A stretch of DNA of 64,000 nucleotides from Corythucha ciliata (lineage: Eukaryota > Arthropoda > Insecta > Hemiptera > Tingidae). A program made the translations under genes and the position numbers. The DNA is taken from assembly GCA_038030265.1 (NCBI GenBank), contig CM075938.1:7913009-7977008 (forward strand). The letters are read 5' to 3'. The notes beneath the pieces were generated by a model. That model ran no database searches and was not told where the DNA came from. It saw only the letters and a list, made by a program, of their open reading frames with translations. Shown here in pieces: positions 44,170 to 54,439 of the stretch (the first letter of the stretch is position 1; each line of letters starts with the position of its first letter).

Positions 44170-45324
44170 TATACAATTTCTCCGTAACATTGATTATTTC
44201 GTCGTGAAATTGTCAATTTCTCTATAAAATTGACAATTTTGCCATAAAATTGATAATTTCGAAACGATCTACTGCGAAACTTCTGCATTAACAATAATCA
44301 TAAAAAGGGCAATTGCCCATTGAGTCAAGGGGCAAAATTAATAAGTTCCAAAAGGACGAAAAATAAATAATGTTCTATAGTGAAATTGACAATTTCCACG
44401 TCAAATTAACAATGCCTGCTTCAAATTGACACGTTTTTAATTAAATTGACGATGCGCTAATAAAATTGACGATTTCGTCCTAAAATTAACGATTCCTAGT
44501 TACGATTTTCTCTTGAAATGAGCAATTTCCAATTCGAACTAACAATTGCCTTACAAAATTGGAAATTCATTCGAAAGGGGCAATTTTCTCATTATATTGA
44601 TAATTCTTCATACAATACCTATGTCATTTTCTTCATAAAATTGACTATTTCCTAATTGAACTGAAGATGGACTCATCAAATTGATACTTTTTAGACTGAA
44701 AATTACCTCATAAAGTCAACCATTATGCTCATAAGGTTAAGATGTCTTATAAAATTGAAAGTTTTCTCATAAAACAGACAATTTCGTTATGAAATTGACA
44801 ATTTTTTAGTGAAACCGACGAGCTCTTGGTGAAGCATTTCGCATATTTGTTGCCTTTGGCGCGGCCTTTCACGTAAATTTTGCCTTGAATGTGGCGATTC
44901 AAGTGAGTATTTGCCCGGAATGTTTGCGTTTTGCCCGCCGCCGTGGGGCATTTCGCGCGGTTCACTCGTTGTGGCGCGACCTTTCTAAACAGTTTTTTTT
45001 TTTTCCTCACAATGTGACGTTTCGCTTATAAGTTTGCCCTTGGCGTCACCTTTCGCATAAATTTTGCGCTTGACGTGGTGGCGTTCAACGTCAATTTTCT
45101 TCTGTGAGACCATTCGCGAGAGTTTTCCCCTTGAGTAAATCAATATTTCGCATTTCTCGAGACCCTCGGACCTATGAGAAAATGACCCTAAAATTAAGGT
45201 GAGGAGGTTTTGATGATTTTTTTTTTCGCAAGTGACCTCGACTCCAAGGGAGGGGCCATGGCCCCTGTGGCCCCTCTCTTAGATCCGCCACTGGAGATGG
45301 CCCGGAGTTGAATAGTTCCTGGTC

Positions 45325-45396
45325 GCCGCGGTGTCTTGGTGGTCTAAGAGCCGTACCGGAGATACGGTGTCCGGGTTCGATTCCCGCTCCGTGGCA
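45325..45396 (+). other. tRNA-like sequence, probably a tRNA pseudogene or SINE head
   Basis: 72 nt with acceptor GCCGCGG/CCGTGGC (7 pairs, one G-T), D-stem TCTT/AAGA, anticodon stem CCGTA/TACGG and a good B box GGTTCGATTCC (45374-45384). The anticodon loop CCGGAGA has C in place of the invariant U33, and the T-stem has a C-C pair. It lies inside the outer hAT-like element and is followed by TTTCTTTTT. I judge it a relic, not a working tRNA. Confidence 0.55.
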
Positions 45397-45692
45397 GTTT
45401 CTTTTTCTCACATTAACATATTTAATTAAGAGAAAACGTATGGAAATTTACTGTCTCGAGGCAGATTTTTTGGGGAATCGAAAACGCTATTAGGCCCTCC
45501 TCAAATTGAACCTGTGAACATACACATACTGGTTCACACATTCACAGTCAATTATTTTTTGTCCGCGCGTGGGAGTGGCCTGGGTTCAATTTACAGTGGG
45601 TCACCCGGTATATATTTATGTAATACACGACTTGTATATATATGTATTGGCCGGTTTTCGAGCTTTTCAAATCTGGCAACCCTAGCCGCGGG

Positions 45693-46980
45693 TGAAAAGC
45701 CTTTATACTCTCTACACGCTCCCTAATGTATACATCCAATATTTTCTCCATCAGTCTCATCATAACCTAACTTAGGCTCGTAGGTCTAAAATTAAACGCT
45801 CTATCGTGCTCCCCGCCACCTTTAGGTATGAAAATTACTCTCACCTTTCCTGAAGCCAGACTTCTCACAAACAGCTCTCTCATTCGTGCCTGGGCCCGCC
45901 CGCCCGCTCTCTGGAGGAGGCCGGGGACGATTCCGTCGCATGCCGCCGCTTTGGAGGACCCCATGGATTTCAGTGCCCAGTCGCGAACCGTTGTTTACTG
46001 ATTACGTCGCGGCACCGGCTGACCGTTTCGCAGTCCAGGGGGCCGTGTCTGCAGAGGACCATGGCCTCTTCTCTACACCCTGGAAAATGAGCACGCTAAA
46101 CATTTGCTCCAATATTTCATTATTCCCCGTTAATATACTTCCCCCGTTTGCGAGGTGATGGTACCGAGCTTCTCCCTTCTTTCGTCCCTGATGATTCGAC
46201 TTAGCCGAGCTGTCTCACTCGCCCCTACGATTTCTTCGCAGAACGTTCTCCGCGCTTTCCTTTTCGCTCTCCGGATGGATTCATTGTAATCTTTTCTCGC
46301 CCGCTGGTATTCTAGCCAATCGGCCTCCAATCCGGTTCTTTTGACCCGTCTTAGCGCCGCGTTCATGGTTTGTTTTTTCCTCCTGAGGTTGGCCTCCCTT
46401 TACGGTGTACCCGTGCCCTTCGTTTTCTTCTCCGGGCAGGCTGCCTGGAAAGCAGATATTAGCTTCCCACTCAACTCTTTCTCCTCTTCGTCCAAGGTAT
46501 GTTTTGATACTTCCCCTAGGCTGTTCTCCACCAGCGTTGAGAATTTCTCCCAGTCCGTCCTTCTTGGGTTCCTTACAGGAAGGTTTAGCTCCTTCTTGAC
46601 ACCTAACTCAAACAAAATAGGCCTGTGATCAGAAGTTATTACTCTGTCTCCCACCCTCCACCCCCAGATCCATCTGCCGGTTGTACCGAGACTGAGGGTT
46701 ATGTCCAATCCGCACCACGAATGTAGGCTCCAGCCCGACATTTTCCACGACCATACCCAATATCTTACCAGATCTTCCATCAGTTCCTCTCCAGGCCGAT
46801 TAGTGTTAGAGGAACCCCACGCTAGGTGGTGAGCATTAGCATCAGCTCTCACAACCCAAAAGGCTTCCCGTTGCGCTACAATAATCCCTCAGCCCTTCCA
46901 GTCTTTCTGGGATCACCCCACTCTCCGCCCCTCTATACCAAGAGGCCAACACGACATTCTTCTTTCCTCCTCCTGGCAAC
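45693..46980 (-). pseudogene. Endonuclease and N-terminal RT of the non-LTR element
   Basis: Endonuclease wording on the minus strand: YSGCYTLPTAATVARR (about 47030-46980), DANAHHLAWGSSNTNR (about 46845-46800) and ITSDHRPILFELG (about 46640-46605). Then a Lys/Arg-rich linker (about 46366-46130) and the start of RT (SKAAACDGIVPGLLQ, about 45958-45910; MRLMEKILDVYIRERVES, about 45760-45706). Several frameshifts and stops. The join to 40064 is in register. Confidence 0.8.
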
Positions 46981-47070
46981 GGTAGCAGCCGTTGGCAAGG
47001 TGTAGCAGCCGCTATACACCTCTCTACAGGTGCGGATCCCGAGTCGTCTTAAGGAGGGGGGCCATATTAT

Positions 47071-48003
47071 CATAGGCGTTGCCAGAGGGGGGCAGTTGCC
47101 CTCCCCTGAACTCGCGAAAAGCGTGGATTTAGTGGGGCAGCTGCCCACCCCCAGAAACTATTGAAAAGTTAAAATCCAACAGGTTCGCTATATTTTGCTT
47201 CGTCACAATTGTCTCGCCGGTCCTGGCTCAGCAATAAACCAATTTTACGGATGTTACTAAAAAACACCAATTCCGTGTATTTTTTTTTTTCAATGCAGCC
47301 CAAATTTTGCGGAGTGGCCTAATTTAAAAGCCACTTTCGTTGTTTTTGCACTATAAAAACCCAATTTTGCAGCTCTGCCCCACAAAAATTTCATTTTTCA
47401 GATTTTGATACTAGGAAATCAATTTTCCTGATTATTCTTGCAAAAAAATTGGCAATTTCCCTGGATCTGGCTCACTGAAAGACAAGTTTCTCGGATTTCA
47501 CACCCCCCCCCCAAAAAAAAATGCGGATTTTTTTTATCAAAAAAAGTTGTCACGCGTCAAGCTGGCTGGTGGCTAACGCGCTTGGTGCGAGAACTGCACC
47601 ATGGCAGTTTACAGGCCTATGTGTGAGTTCCTGACGATTAATTATTCGTTTCGACGATAGAAGAGCCCTTTTGAGGGAGTACCTAAATTATGACAGTGCC
47701 ATTTCAGGGGAGTGAAATTAAAAGCTTCGCTACGAAAGTATCACATTCTGAGGGAAAAGGTTATCAGCTGTTGGACAGAAATTCTGCAATAGAAGACTCC
47801 AAAGACAGTATTCCAGCCGACATTTAGTTTTCGACGGAGAGTTGTACAGTTTTTGTGCAAATTCAGTATCTAATGTCCGTAAATTGACGATTTCCAGTTC
47901 CGGATCGCCGAACATACGCCTGCAAAAAGGCAATGGTGCATCTGAAATTTTCCCCCCGAGTGAAGCTGCCCCACCCCAGGATCAAGGGCTGGCTACGCTC
48001 CTG
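47071..48003. mobile_element. Nested hAT-like element in the second carrier copy
   Basis: 933 bp. Ends CATAGGCGTTGCCAG and CTGGCTACGCTCCTG (inverted CAGGAGCGTAGCCAG). Flanking 8-mers CATATTAT (47063-47070) and CGTATTAT (48004-48011) differ at one base. The paralogous carrier at 40386 has the empty site: CCACATTATGACTCC reads through at about 40430. Same terminal family as 18639-27419 and 25116-26929. Confidence 0.85.
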
Positions 48004-48429
48004 CGTATTATGACTCCATCCGGCCCCCGCCCCTACAAATGCAACACGTCACACAGGCAGACACAGTTCTCAATCACTGATAATTGAAAACATCGGAAAA
48101 TTCAGGAAACCCAAAGGCCGGAAAAGTGGAAAAAAAAACGACAACATTCAACAACTACCTACGTAACGTATGAACTGTTAGTTTGGCGAAAATAATGCCT
48201 CCCGCCGAATGAAGTGAACTCAGCGCAGTGTTGATGGGGGGGGGGGGGGAGCTCTTATGTCCCACGGCCGCTAACACTTTTTTTTTTTTTTTAGTTTTTT
48301 AGTGAGTGAAATCCGGGAAATTACTTTTTATTGAGTGAAACCAGCTAAAAACGGTTCTTAGTGCACAAAATCGGCTCAATCAGTCACTGAAATAGGTTAC
48401 CCAGCGAAATTGCAACAAATTTCCCGAAA

Positions 48430-50900
48430 TTAGCTGTTCATAAAATTGACAGTCTCCTCATGAAAAAAAAAATGTCCTCATAAAATTGACGATTACCTCA
48501 TAAAATTGACAATTTCCCCATAAAATTTATTATTTTCTCATAAAATTGGCAATTTCCTCATACAAATGACATTTTCCTTTTAAAATTGGCAATTTCCTCA
48601 TACAATAATAAAATTTATTACTTTCTCATAAAATTGGCAATTTCCTCATACAAATGACATTTTCCTTTTAAAATTGACAATTTCCTCATATAATTGACAC
48701 GTTTCTCATAAAATTGGCAATTTCCTCGTGAAATTGACAATTTCTGTGTAAAACATACAATTTCCTCATAAAATTCACGATTTCTTTTTACAATTGATTA
48801 TTTCCTCGAAAAATATACAACTTCCTCATAAAATTCACGATTTCTTTTTACAATTGATTATTTCCTCGAAAAATTGACAATTTACTAATAAAATATACAA
48901 TTTCCTCGTAGAATTGACAATTTCTTCATAAAATTGACAATTTTCTCGTAAAATATACAATTTCCTCATAAAATAGACAATTTCCTGTTAAAATCGATTA
49001 TCTCCTCGAACAATTGACATTTTATTAATAAAATATACAATTTCCTCATAGAATTGACAATTTCTTCATAAAATTGACAATTTCCTTATAAAATTGATTA
49101 TTTTCTCTTAAAATTGACAATTTCCTAATATAATTGACACGTTTCTCATAAAATTGGCAATTTCGTCATGAAATTGACAATTTCCTCGTAAAACATACAA
49201 TTTTCACTTGAAATAGACAATTTCTTATTAAAATTGACTAACTCAAATTTCCTCTTAAAATATACAATTTCCTCATAAAATAGACAATTTGCTTTTAAAA
49301 TTGATTATTTCCTCGAAAAATTGACAATTTACTAATAAAATATACAATTTCCTCATAGAATTGACAATTTCCTCATGAAATAGACAATTTCCACTTAAAA
49401 TTAATTATTTTCTCATATAATTGGCAATTTCCTCATACAAGTGACAATGTCCTTTTAAAATTGGCAATTTCCTCGTACAATAATAAAATTTATTACTTCT
49501 CATAAAATTGGCAATTTCCTCATACAAATGACATTTTCCTTTTAAAATTGACAATTTCCTCATGTAATTGACACGTTTCTCATAAAATTGGCAATTTCCT
49601 CGTGAAATTGACAATTTCTGTGTAAAACATACAATTTCCTCATAAAATTCACGATTTCCTTTTACAATTGATTATTTCCTAGAAAATTATACAATTTCCT
49701 CATAAAATAGACAATTTCCTTTTACAATTGATTATTTTATTTCCTCGTAAAATTGACAATTTACCTAAAAAAATATACAATTTCCTCGTAGAATTGACAA
49801 TTTCCTTCATAAATTGACAATTTTCTCATAAAATATACAATTTCCTCATAAAATAGACAATTTGCTGTTAAAATTGATTATTTCCTCGAAAAATTGACAA
49901 TTTACTAATAAAATATACAATTTCCTCATAGAATTGACAATTTCTTGATAAAATTGACAATTCCCTATAAAATTGATTATTTCCTCATAAAATAGACAAT
50001 TTCATGTTACAATTGATTATCTCCTCGAAAAATTGACATTTTATTAATAAAATATACAATTTCCTCATAGAATTGACAATTACTTCATAAAATTGACAAT
50101 TTCCTTATAAAATTGATTATTTCCTCTTAAAATTGACAATTTCCTAAAATAATTGACACGTTTCTCATAAAATTGGCAATTTCGTCATGAAATTGACAAT
50201 TTCCTCGTAAAACATACAATTTTCACTTGAAATAGACAATTTCTTTTTAAAATTGATTACTTCATCGAAAAATTGGCAATTTCTTCATAATATTGACAAT
50301 TTCCCTATAAAATTTTTTATTTCCTCATAAAATTGACATTTTCCTCTTAAAATATATAATTTCCTAATAAAATAGACGATTTCCTTTTAAAATTGATTAT
50401 TTCCTCGAAAAATTGACAATTTACTAATAAAATAAACAATTTCCTCATAGAATTGACAATTTCTTCATAAAATTGACAATTCCCTATAAAATTGATTATT
50501 TCCTCTTAAAATTGACAATTTCCTAATATAATTGACACGTTTCTCATAAAATTGGCAATTCCCTCATGAAATTGGCAACTTCCTCATAAAATTGACAATT
50601 TCCTCGTAAAATATACAATTTTCACTCAAAATAGACAATTTCTTTTTAAAATTGATTACTTCATCGAAAAATTGACAATTTCCTTATATATGTAGTTGAC
50701 ACGTTTCTCATAAAATTGGCAATTTCCTCATAAAATTGACAATTCACTCTTTAATTGTTCGTTTCCGGGTATAATGGGCTATTCACATTAAGTACATACT
50801 CATACGTCTTATACAATTTAAAATTTTCGCATAAAACAGATAATTTCGTTATGAAATTGACAATTTTTTCGTGAAACCGACGAGTTTTTTCATAAAATGG
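48430..50900 (+). repeat. 20-bp minisatellite, second array
   Basis: Same TTTCCTCATAAAATTGACAA unit as 40860-44790, with its own internal longer-period duplications. One example is the segment containing AATAAAATTTATTACTT near 48605 and again near 49484. Confidence 0.93.
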
Positions 50901-51366
50901 ACAATATGTCACCTTAACATTGCTCTTAGTGAAACATTTCGCATCTTTATTGCCCTTCACGCAGCATATTTCACGTAAATTGTGCCTTGAGCGTCGACTC
51001 ACGTGCGAATGTTTTCCCGAATGTTATGCGTTTCGCTCGCCGTGCTGGGGGATTTTTGCGTCGTTTACTCGTTGTGCCGCGCCGCCTTTCCAAATAGTTT
51101 TTTTTTCTCACAATGCGACGTATTCCGGTTAAAAGTTGGCCCTTGGCGTGGGGCCTTTCGCAATAAATATTTCCCTTGTCGTGGCTGCGTTCCATGTCAA
51201 TTTTCCCCTCAGTGAGGCCACTCGCGAGTGTTTTCCCCTTAAATAACTTGAAATTTCGCGTCTCTCGAGAAACCTCTGACTCTTCGGGCGTCTGCAGAAA
51301 ATGACCCTAAAATTAGAGGTGACAAACCCTTGCTCGATGGTCCCTGCTCCATTAGATCCGCCACTG

Positions 51367-53320
51367 CCTTGGGGGTGATTTTTTGTCGCCAATCAGGGCT
51401 TTCCTCAATTTTTGTCTCGAATTAGAGCTTTTATAATTTTACCCGCAAATAATTTATCACCATTAGCCGATAATTTCAACTTCTACTGAATTTCAATCCT
51501 GAATTAGCGGCTTTTTCAATCCGTGAATTGGCGTTTTTCACCCTTTTAAGCTGAGCACGAGTGTCTTTTGTCAGCTTCAGACGCGAATTACGCTTTATCT
51601 CTGTTTTACTTGCAAATGAGATGCTGATTCAAATTTTTGCTGGAAAATAGAGCGCGAGGTTTTCTCAGCTAGAGCCACGAATTATTGCTCAATTTTAGGC
51701 GAGAATCACCGCTATTATTCAATTTTAGCCGCGGATTTTCTCTATTTGATCCGCGAATTAACTTTTTTCTCCATTTTAGCTGAGAGAGAGCGCTTTATCT
51801 TGAATTCAACCGGGAATTAGCGGTTTCTCTCAATGTTAGCCGCGCGAATCACTTTCCTAGTTTCAGCCTACCACTTTTACTCAATTTTAAAGCCCAGAGG
51901 GAATCAGCGGCTTTTCTCAATTTGATCCGCAAACTTGGGTTTTTTTCGTGTGTGATCACCGCTATTATTCAATTTTAGCCGCGGATTTTCTATATTTGAT
52001 CCGCGAATTAACTTTTTTCTCCATTTTAGCTGCGAGAGAGCGCTTTATCTTGAATTCAACCGGGAGTTAGCGGTTTCTCTCAATGTTAGCCGCGCGAATC
52101 ACTTTCCTAGTTTCAGCCTACCACTTTTACTCAATTTTAAAGCCCAGAGGGAATCAGCGGCTTTTCTCAATTTGATCCGCGAACTTGGGTTTTTTTCGTG
52201 TGTGTGTGTGTTTTTTTTTTTTTTTCGTCATTTTAGCTGCGAATGAGCGCTTTCTTGTCAACCTTAGCCGCGAAATTAACAAATTTCTTCCATTTTAGCC
52301 GTGAATTACCCAGGTTTTCTCAATTGTAGCCGCGTATTAGCGCTTTTTCCCAATTTTTGCCTCTAATTCGTCATCTTGGTCGCTTTTTGCTACGAATTAG
52401 CACTTTCCCACTATTCCTTGAACCAACGCTTTCAAACCAAAAATGTTAGTTATTAGCAAACGTTTAGTCACGAAATCTCATTGAGAAACCATGAATTGGC
52501 GTATTTAATCGGCTTTTACTCAGTTTTATGTAGCCGCGAATTATAGTAATATTGTCAATTTTAGCTGTTTATCAGCGTTCTTCTACACTTTATCCACGAA
52601 TTAGCGATTTTTCCCACTTTACAGCCATGAATTGTAGTTTTTCTTTTTTTGAGCCGCTCTTTCTTAATGTTTACGCTAATTAGCTATTTTCCCCAAATTT
52701 AGCCATGAAGTAGCGTTTTTCTCTGTATTAGCCGCGACTAGCACTTTCCCTCAATCTTAACCGCGAATGAACATTTTCCGCAATTTTAGACGGGAATTAA
52801 TGTTTTCCTTGATTTGAACAGTGAATTAACGTTTTTCAAAATTTTAGCCGCGGCTTTTGGCGTTTATCGAGTTGGTGAATTAGTGTTAAATTTTTACACC
52901 TTAACCGTGAAGTTGCGCTTTTTCTTACCGTTTTTCCTCATTTTAGCCGCGAATTAGCACTTTTTCTTATAATGAATTCGCTGATTAGCGGTTTTCCTCA
53001 ATATTAGCCATGAATTAGCGTTTTTCTCTGTTTTAGCCGCGACGAGCACTTTGCCTCAATTTCAGTTGCGAATCAAAAGTTGGCCCAATTTTAGCGGGGA
53101 ATTATTAATGTTTTATATTTTAGCCGCGATTTAGCGTTTTTTATAATTTTAGCCGCTAATTTTAGTGATTTTTTTTATTTTCCTTTTATACGCGAATTAG
53201 CACTTTTTCTTTGAAGATTTTTTCTCAATTGTAGCCACAAATTAGCGCTGTTCCCAATCTGAGCGACTAAATAGAGATTTTTCTCAATGTCAGCCGTGAA
53301 TTGGCGTATTAATATCACTT
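51367..53320 (+). repeat. 30-bp minisatellite, CTCAATTTTAGC/GCGAATTAGCG type
   Basis: Plus-oriented degenerate units. Within it a 250-bp segment is tandemly duplicated (about 51704-51953 and 51954-52203), with GCTATTATTCAATTTTAGCC at 51711 and again at 51961. Confidence 0.8.
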
Positions 53321-53821
53321 CTCGCCATACCACGCTAGCTAGAGGGTGGCTGGCGCCACTGGCAAGTAACAATTCAGAGAACAAGTAACAATTGAGAGAA
53401 ATTGAGTCCCCTGGCGCTACTGTAAGGCCGTAGCCTGACGATTACCCACGAAATTGGTAGTTTTGGATCTTATTTATGCCACAGTAGAGTCTTTTTTCAA
53501 TTGTCTCTCGTGAAAGCGGACCCGCCGGGCTAACCGCCACGACCAAAACCGCGCTGACGAGGCCCAAACGCCGCAATCCCCAACAAAATTTCACCGATTT
53601 GAAGGCAAACATCGGCGAAATTGGATGTTTCCAGGCAAAAGTTTCACGAAATTGCAAGTTTTTAGGGACAATAGAGAAAAATTCACGGTTTCCAACAGCT
53701 TAGTGGCTGAAATAAATTGCTAATTCATGTCTAAAGCGAAAGAAATTGCTAATTCGTGGCAAAAATCGAAAAAAAAATCATATTGTCGACTAAAATGTGT
53801 GAAAAGAGCTTATTGAGAAAA
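53321..53821. other. Intergenic, no gene seen
   Basis: Short, mixed sequence between two arrays, with a small repeat of AAGTAACAATT (about 53364 and 53382). No exon or RNA recognised. Confidence 0.5.
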
Positions 53822-54075
53822 AATGCTCATTGACAGATGGTCCATCTACTGCAAAGGTCCAACCACAGCACAGCAAACCACAGATGTGTAACCACAGAAA
53901 TCGTCCAACCACAGCCAACGTAAAACCACTGCAATGGTCCGACCACAGCAAAGGTCCAACCACTGCAATGGTCCAACCACAGCAATTGTACAACCACAGA
54001 AATGGTCCAACCACTGCAATGGTTCAACCACAGCAAAGGTTCAACCACAGCAAAGGTTCAACCACAGCAAAGTGA
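53822..54075 (+). repeat. 17-bp minisatellite, copy 2
   Basis: Starts with the leader TGCTCATTGACAGATGGTCC and continues with GGTCCAACCACAGCAAT-type units. The unit order closely follows 7391-7530 in Hs2st intron 3. It ends about 365 bp from the CENP-N stop codon, on its 3' side. Confidence 0.9.
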
Positions 54076-54439
54076 CGTCATGACAATCTCAAGTATGAGA
54101 ACCGGTAAACTTAGGTGTCCTACCCCAAACAGCTAGTAACTTTGCTACGCAAACTGACTAATTAGCACGAAAAAAGTCGATTCTATCCCAGGATTCTGGC
54201 TTGGATGGCAATCAAACCGAAACCTCCGAGAATATGACGTTTACATTTTAGTTTCATAGTCGAATACTCTAGGTTCCGTAAAAAAAGACACGTTCGTGGG
54301 GCGGATATCAGTTTTATAGGGTAGGATTATAAGTTTTACATCCGTTTTAGTCAACTTTCGAAGGATTAAATCTTCCGTTCTCGAACCGAATACGGGCCTA
54401 AGTAAAATCGTCGTTAAGTAAAAACTTCGGAAAATCGTC

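Larger units (their letters stand above)
40860..44790 (+). repeat. 20-bp minisatellite (TTTCCTCATAAAATTGACAA)
   Basis: More than a hundred imperfect copies of the 20-mer. Units vary mainly at CTCAT/CTCGT and TTGACAA/TAGACAA/TATACAA. The minus-strand open frames (KLSILRGN-type) come from the repeat. Confidence 0.95.
40386..45293. mobile_element. Inner hAT-like carrier with 20-bp minisatellite
   Basis: Perfect 8-bp duplication GAGATGGC (40378-40385 and 45294-45301). Ends: CAAGCGCGGATCCAGAG on the left and CTTAGATCCGCCACTG on the right (inverted CAGTGGCGGATCTAAG). The interior is about 3.9 kb of 20-bp minisatellite, framed by a left leader (about 40400-40870) and a right tail (about 44790-45290, with GCATTTCGCAT, CTCGTTGTGGCGCGACC and AAAATGACCCTAAAATTA). 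Part of the array is tandemly duplicated. It has no coding capacity. Confidence 0.9.
40065..45684. mobile_element. Outer hAT-like element (TAGGGTTGCCAGAT ends)
   Basis: Perfect 8-bp duplication GCCGCGGG (40057-40064 and 45685-45692). Terminal inverted repeats TAGGGTTGCCAGAT (left) and ATCTGGCAACCCTA (right) are exact over 14 bp, and subterminal CCGGTTTTCGA occurs at both ends. Without its own nested insertion it is about 700 bp. It landed in the RT region of the non-LTR element, which is intact across the join. No transposase frame. Confidence 0.92.
36287..47030 (-). mobile_element. Non-LTR retrotransposon, interrupted
   Basis: Minus-strand element with its 3' poly(A) at 36287-36297 (T-run on the plus strand). 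It is found in three blocks: endonuclease and N-terminal RT (about 46980-45693), middle RT (40064 to about 39650), and C-terminal RT, RNase H and zinc-like tail (37670 to about 36300). The coding sequence reads straight across 45692/40064 once a hAT-like element and one 8-bp duplication are removed. Between 39650 and 37670 a second insertion is accompanied by loss of retroelement sequence, including the expected YxDD region. The 5' end is missing or lies beyond 47030. Having both an EEP endonuclease and RNase H places it near the I/LOA/R1-like group; the exact clade is not determined. Confidence 0.8.
47031..51366. mobile_element. Second copy of the 20-bp carrier (CAGGTGCGGATCC end)
   Basis: The left end reads CAGGTGCGGATCCCGAG near 47026 and the right end TTAGATCCGCCACTG near 51366. 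Left leader, 20-bp array and right tail follow the same order as in 40386-45293. The 8-mers next to the ends do not match (CCTCTCTA versus CCTTGGGG), so one side has been altered. A separate hAT-like element is nested in the leader at 47071-48003. Confidence 0.7.

Noticed and set aside
47565..47640. Possible tRNA-like sequence (TGGCTAACGCG)
   Set aside because: There is an A-box-like word but no B box and no cloverleaf.
40860..50900. Regular 20-bp repeats as a possible CRISPR array
   Set aside because: Units abut directly with no unique spacers, the host is eukaryotic, and the array lies inside a transposon-like element.
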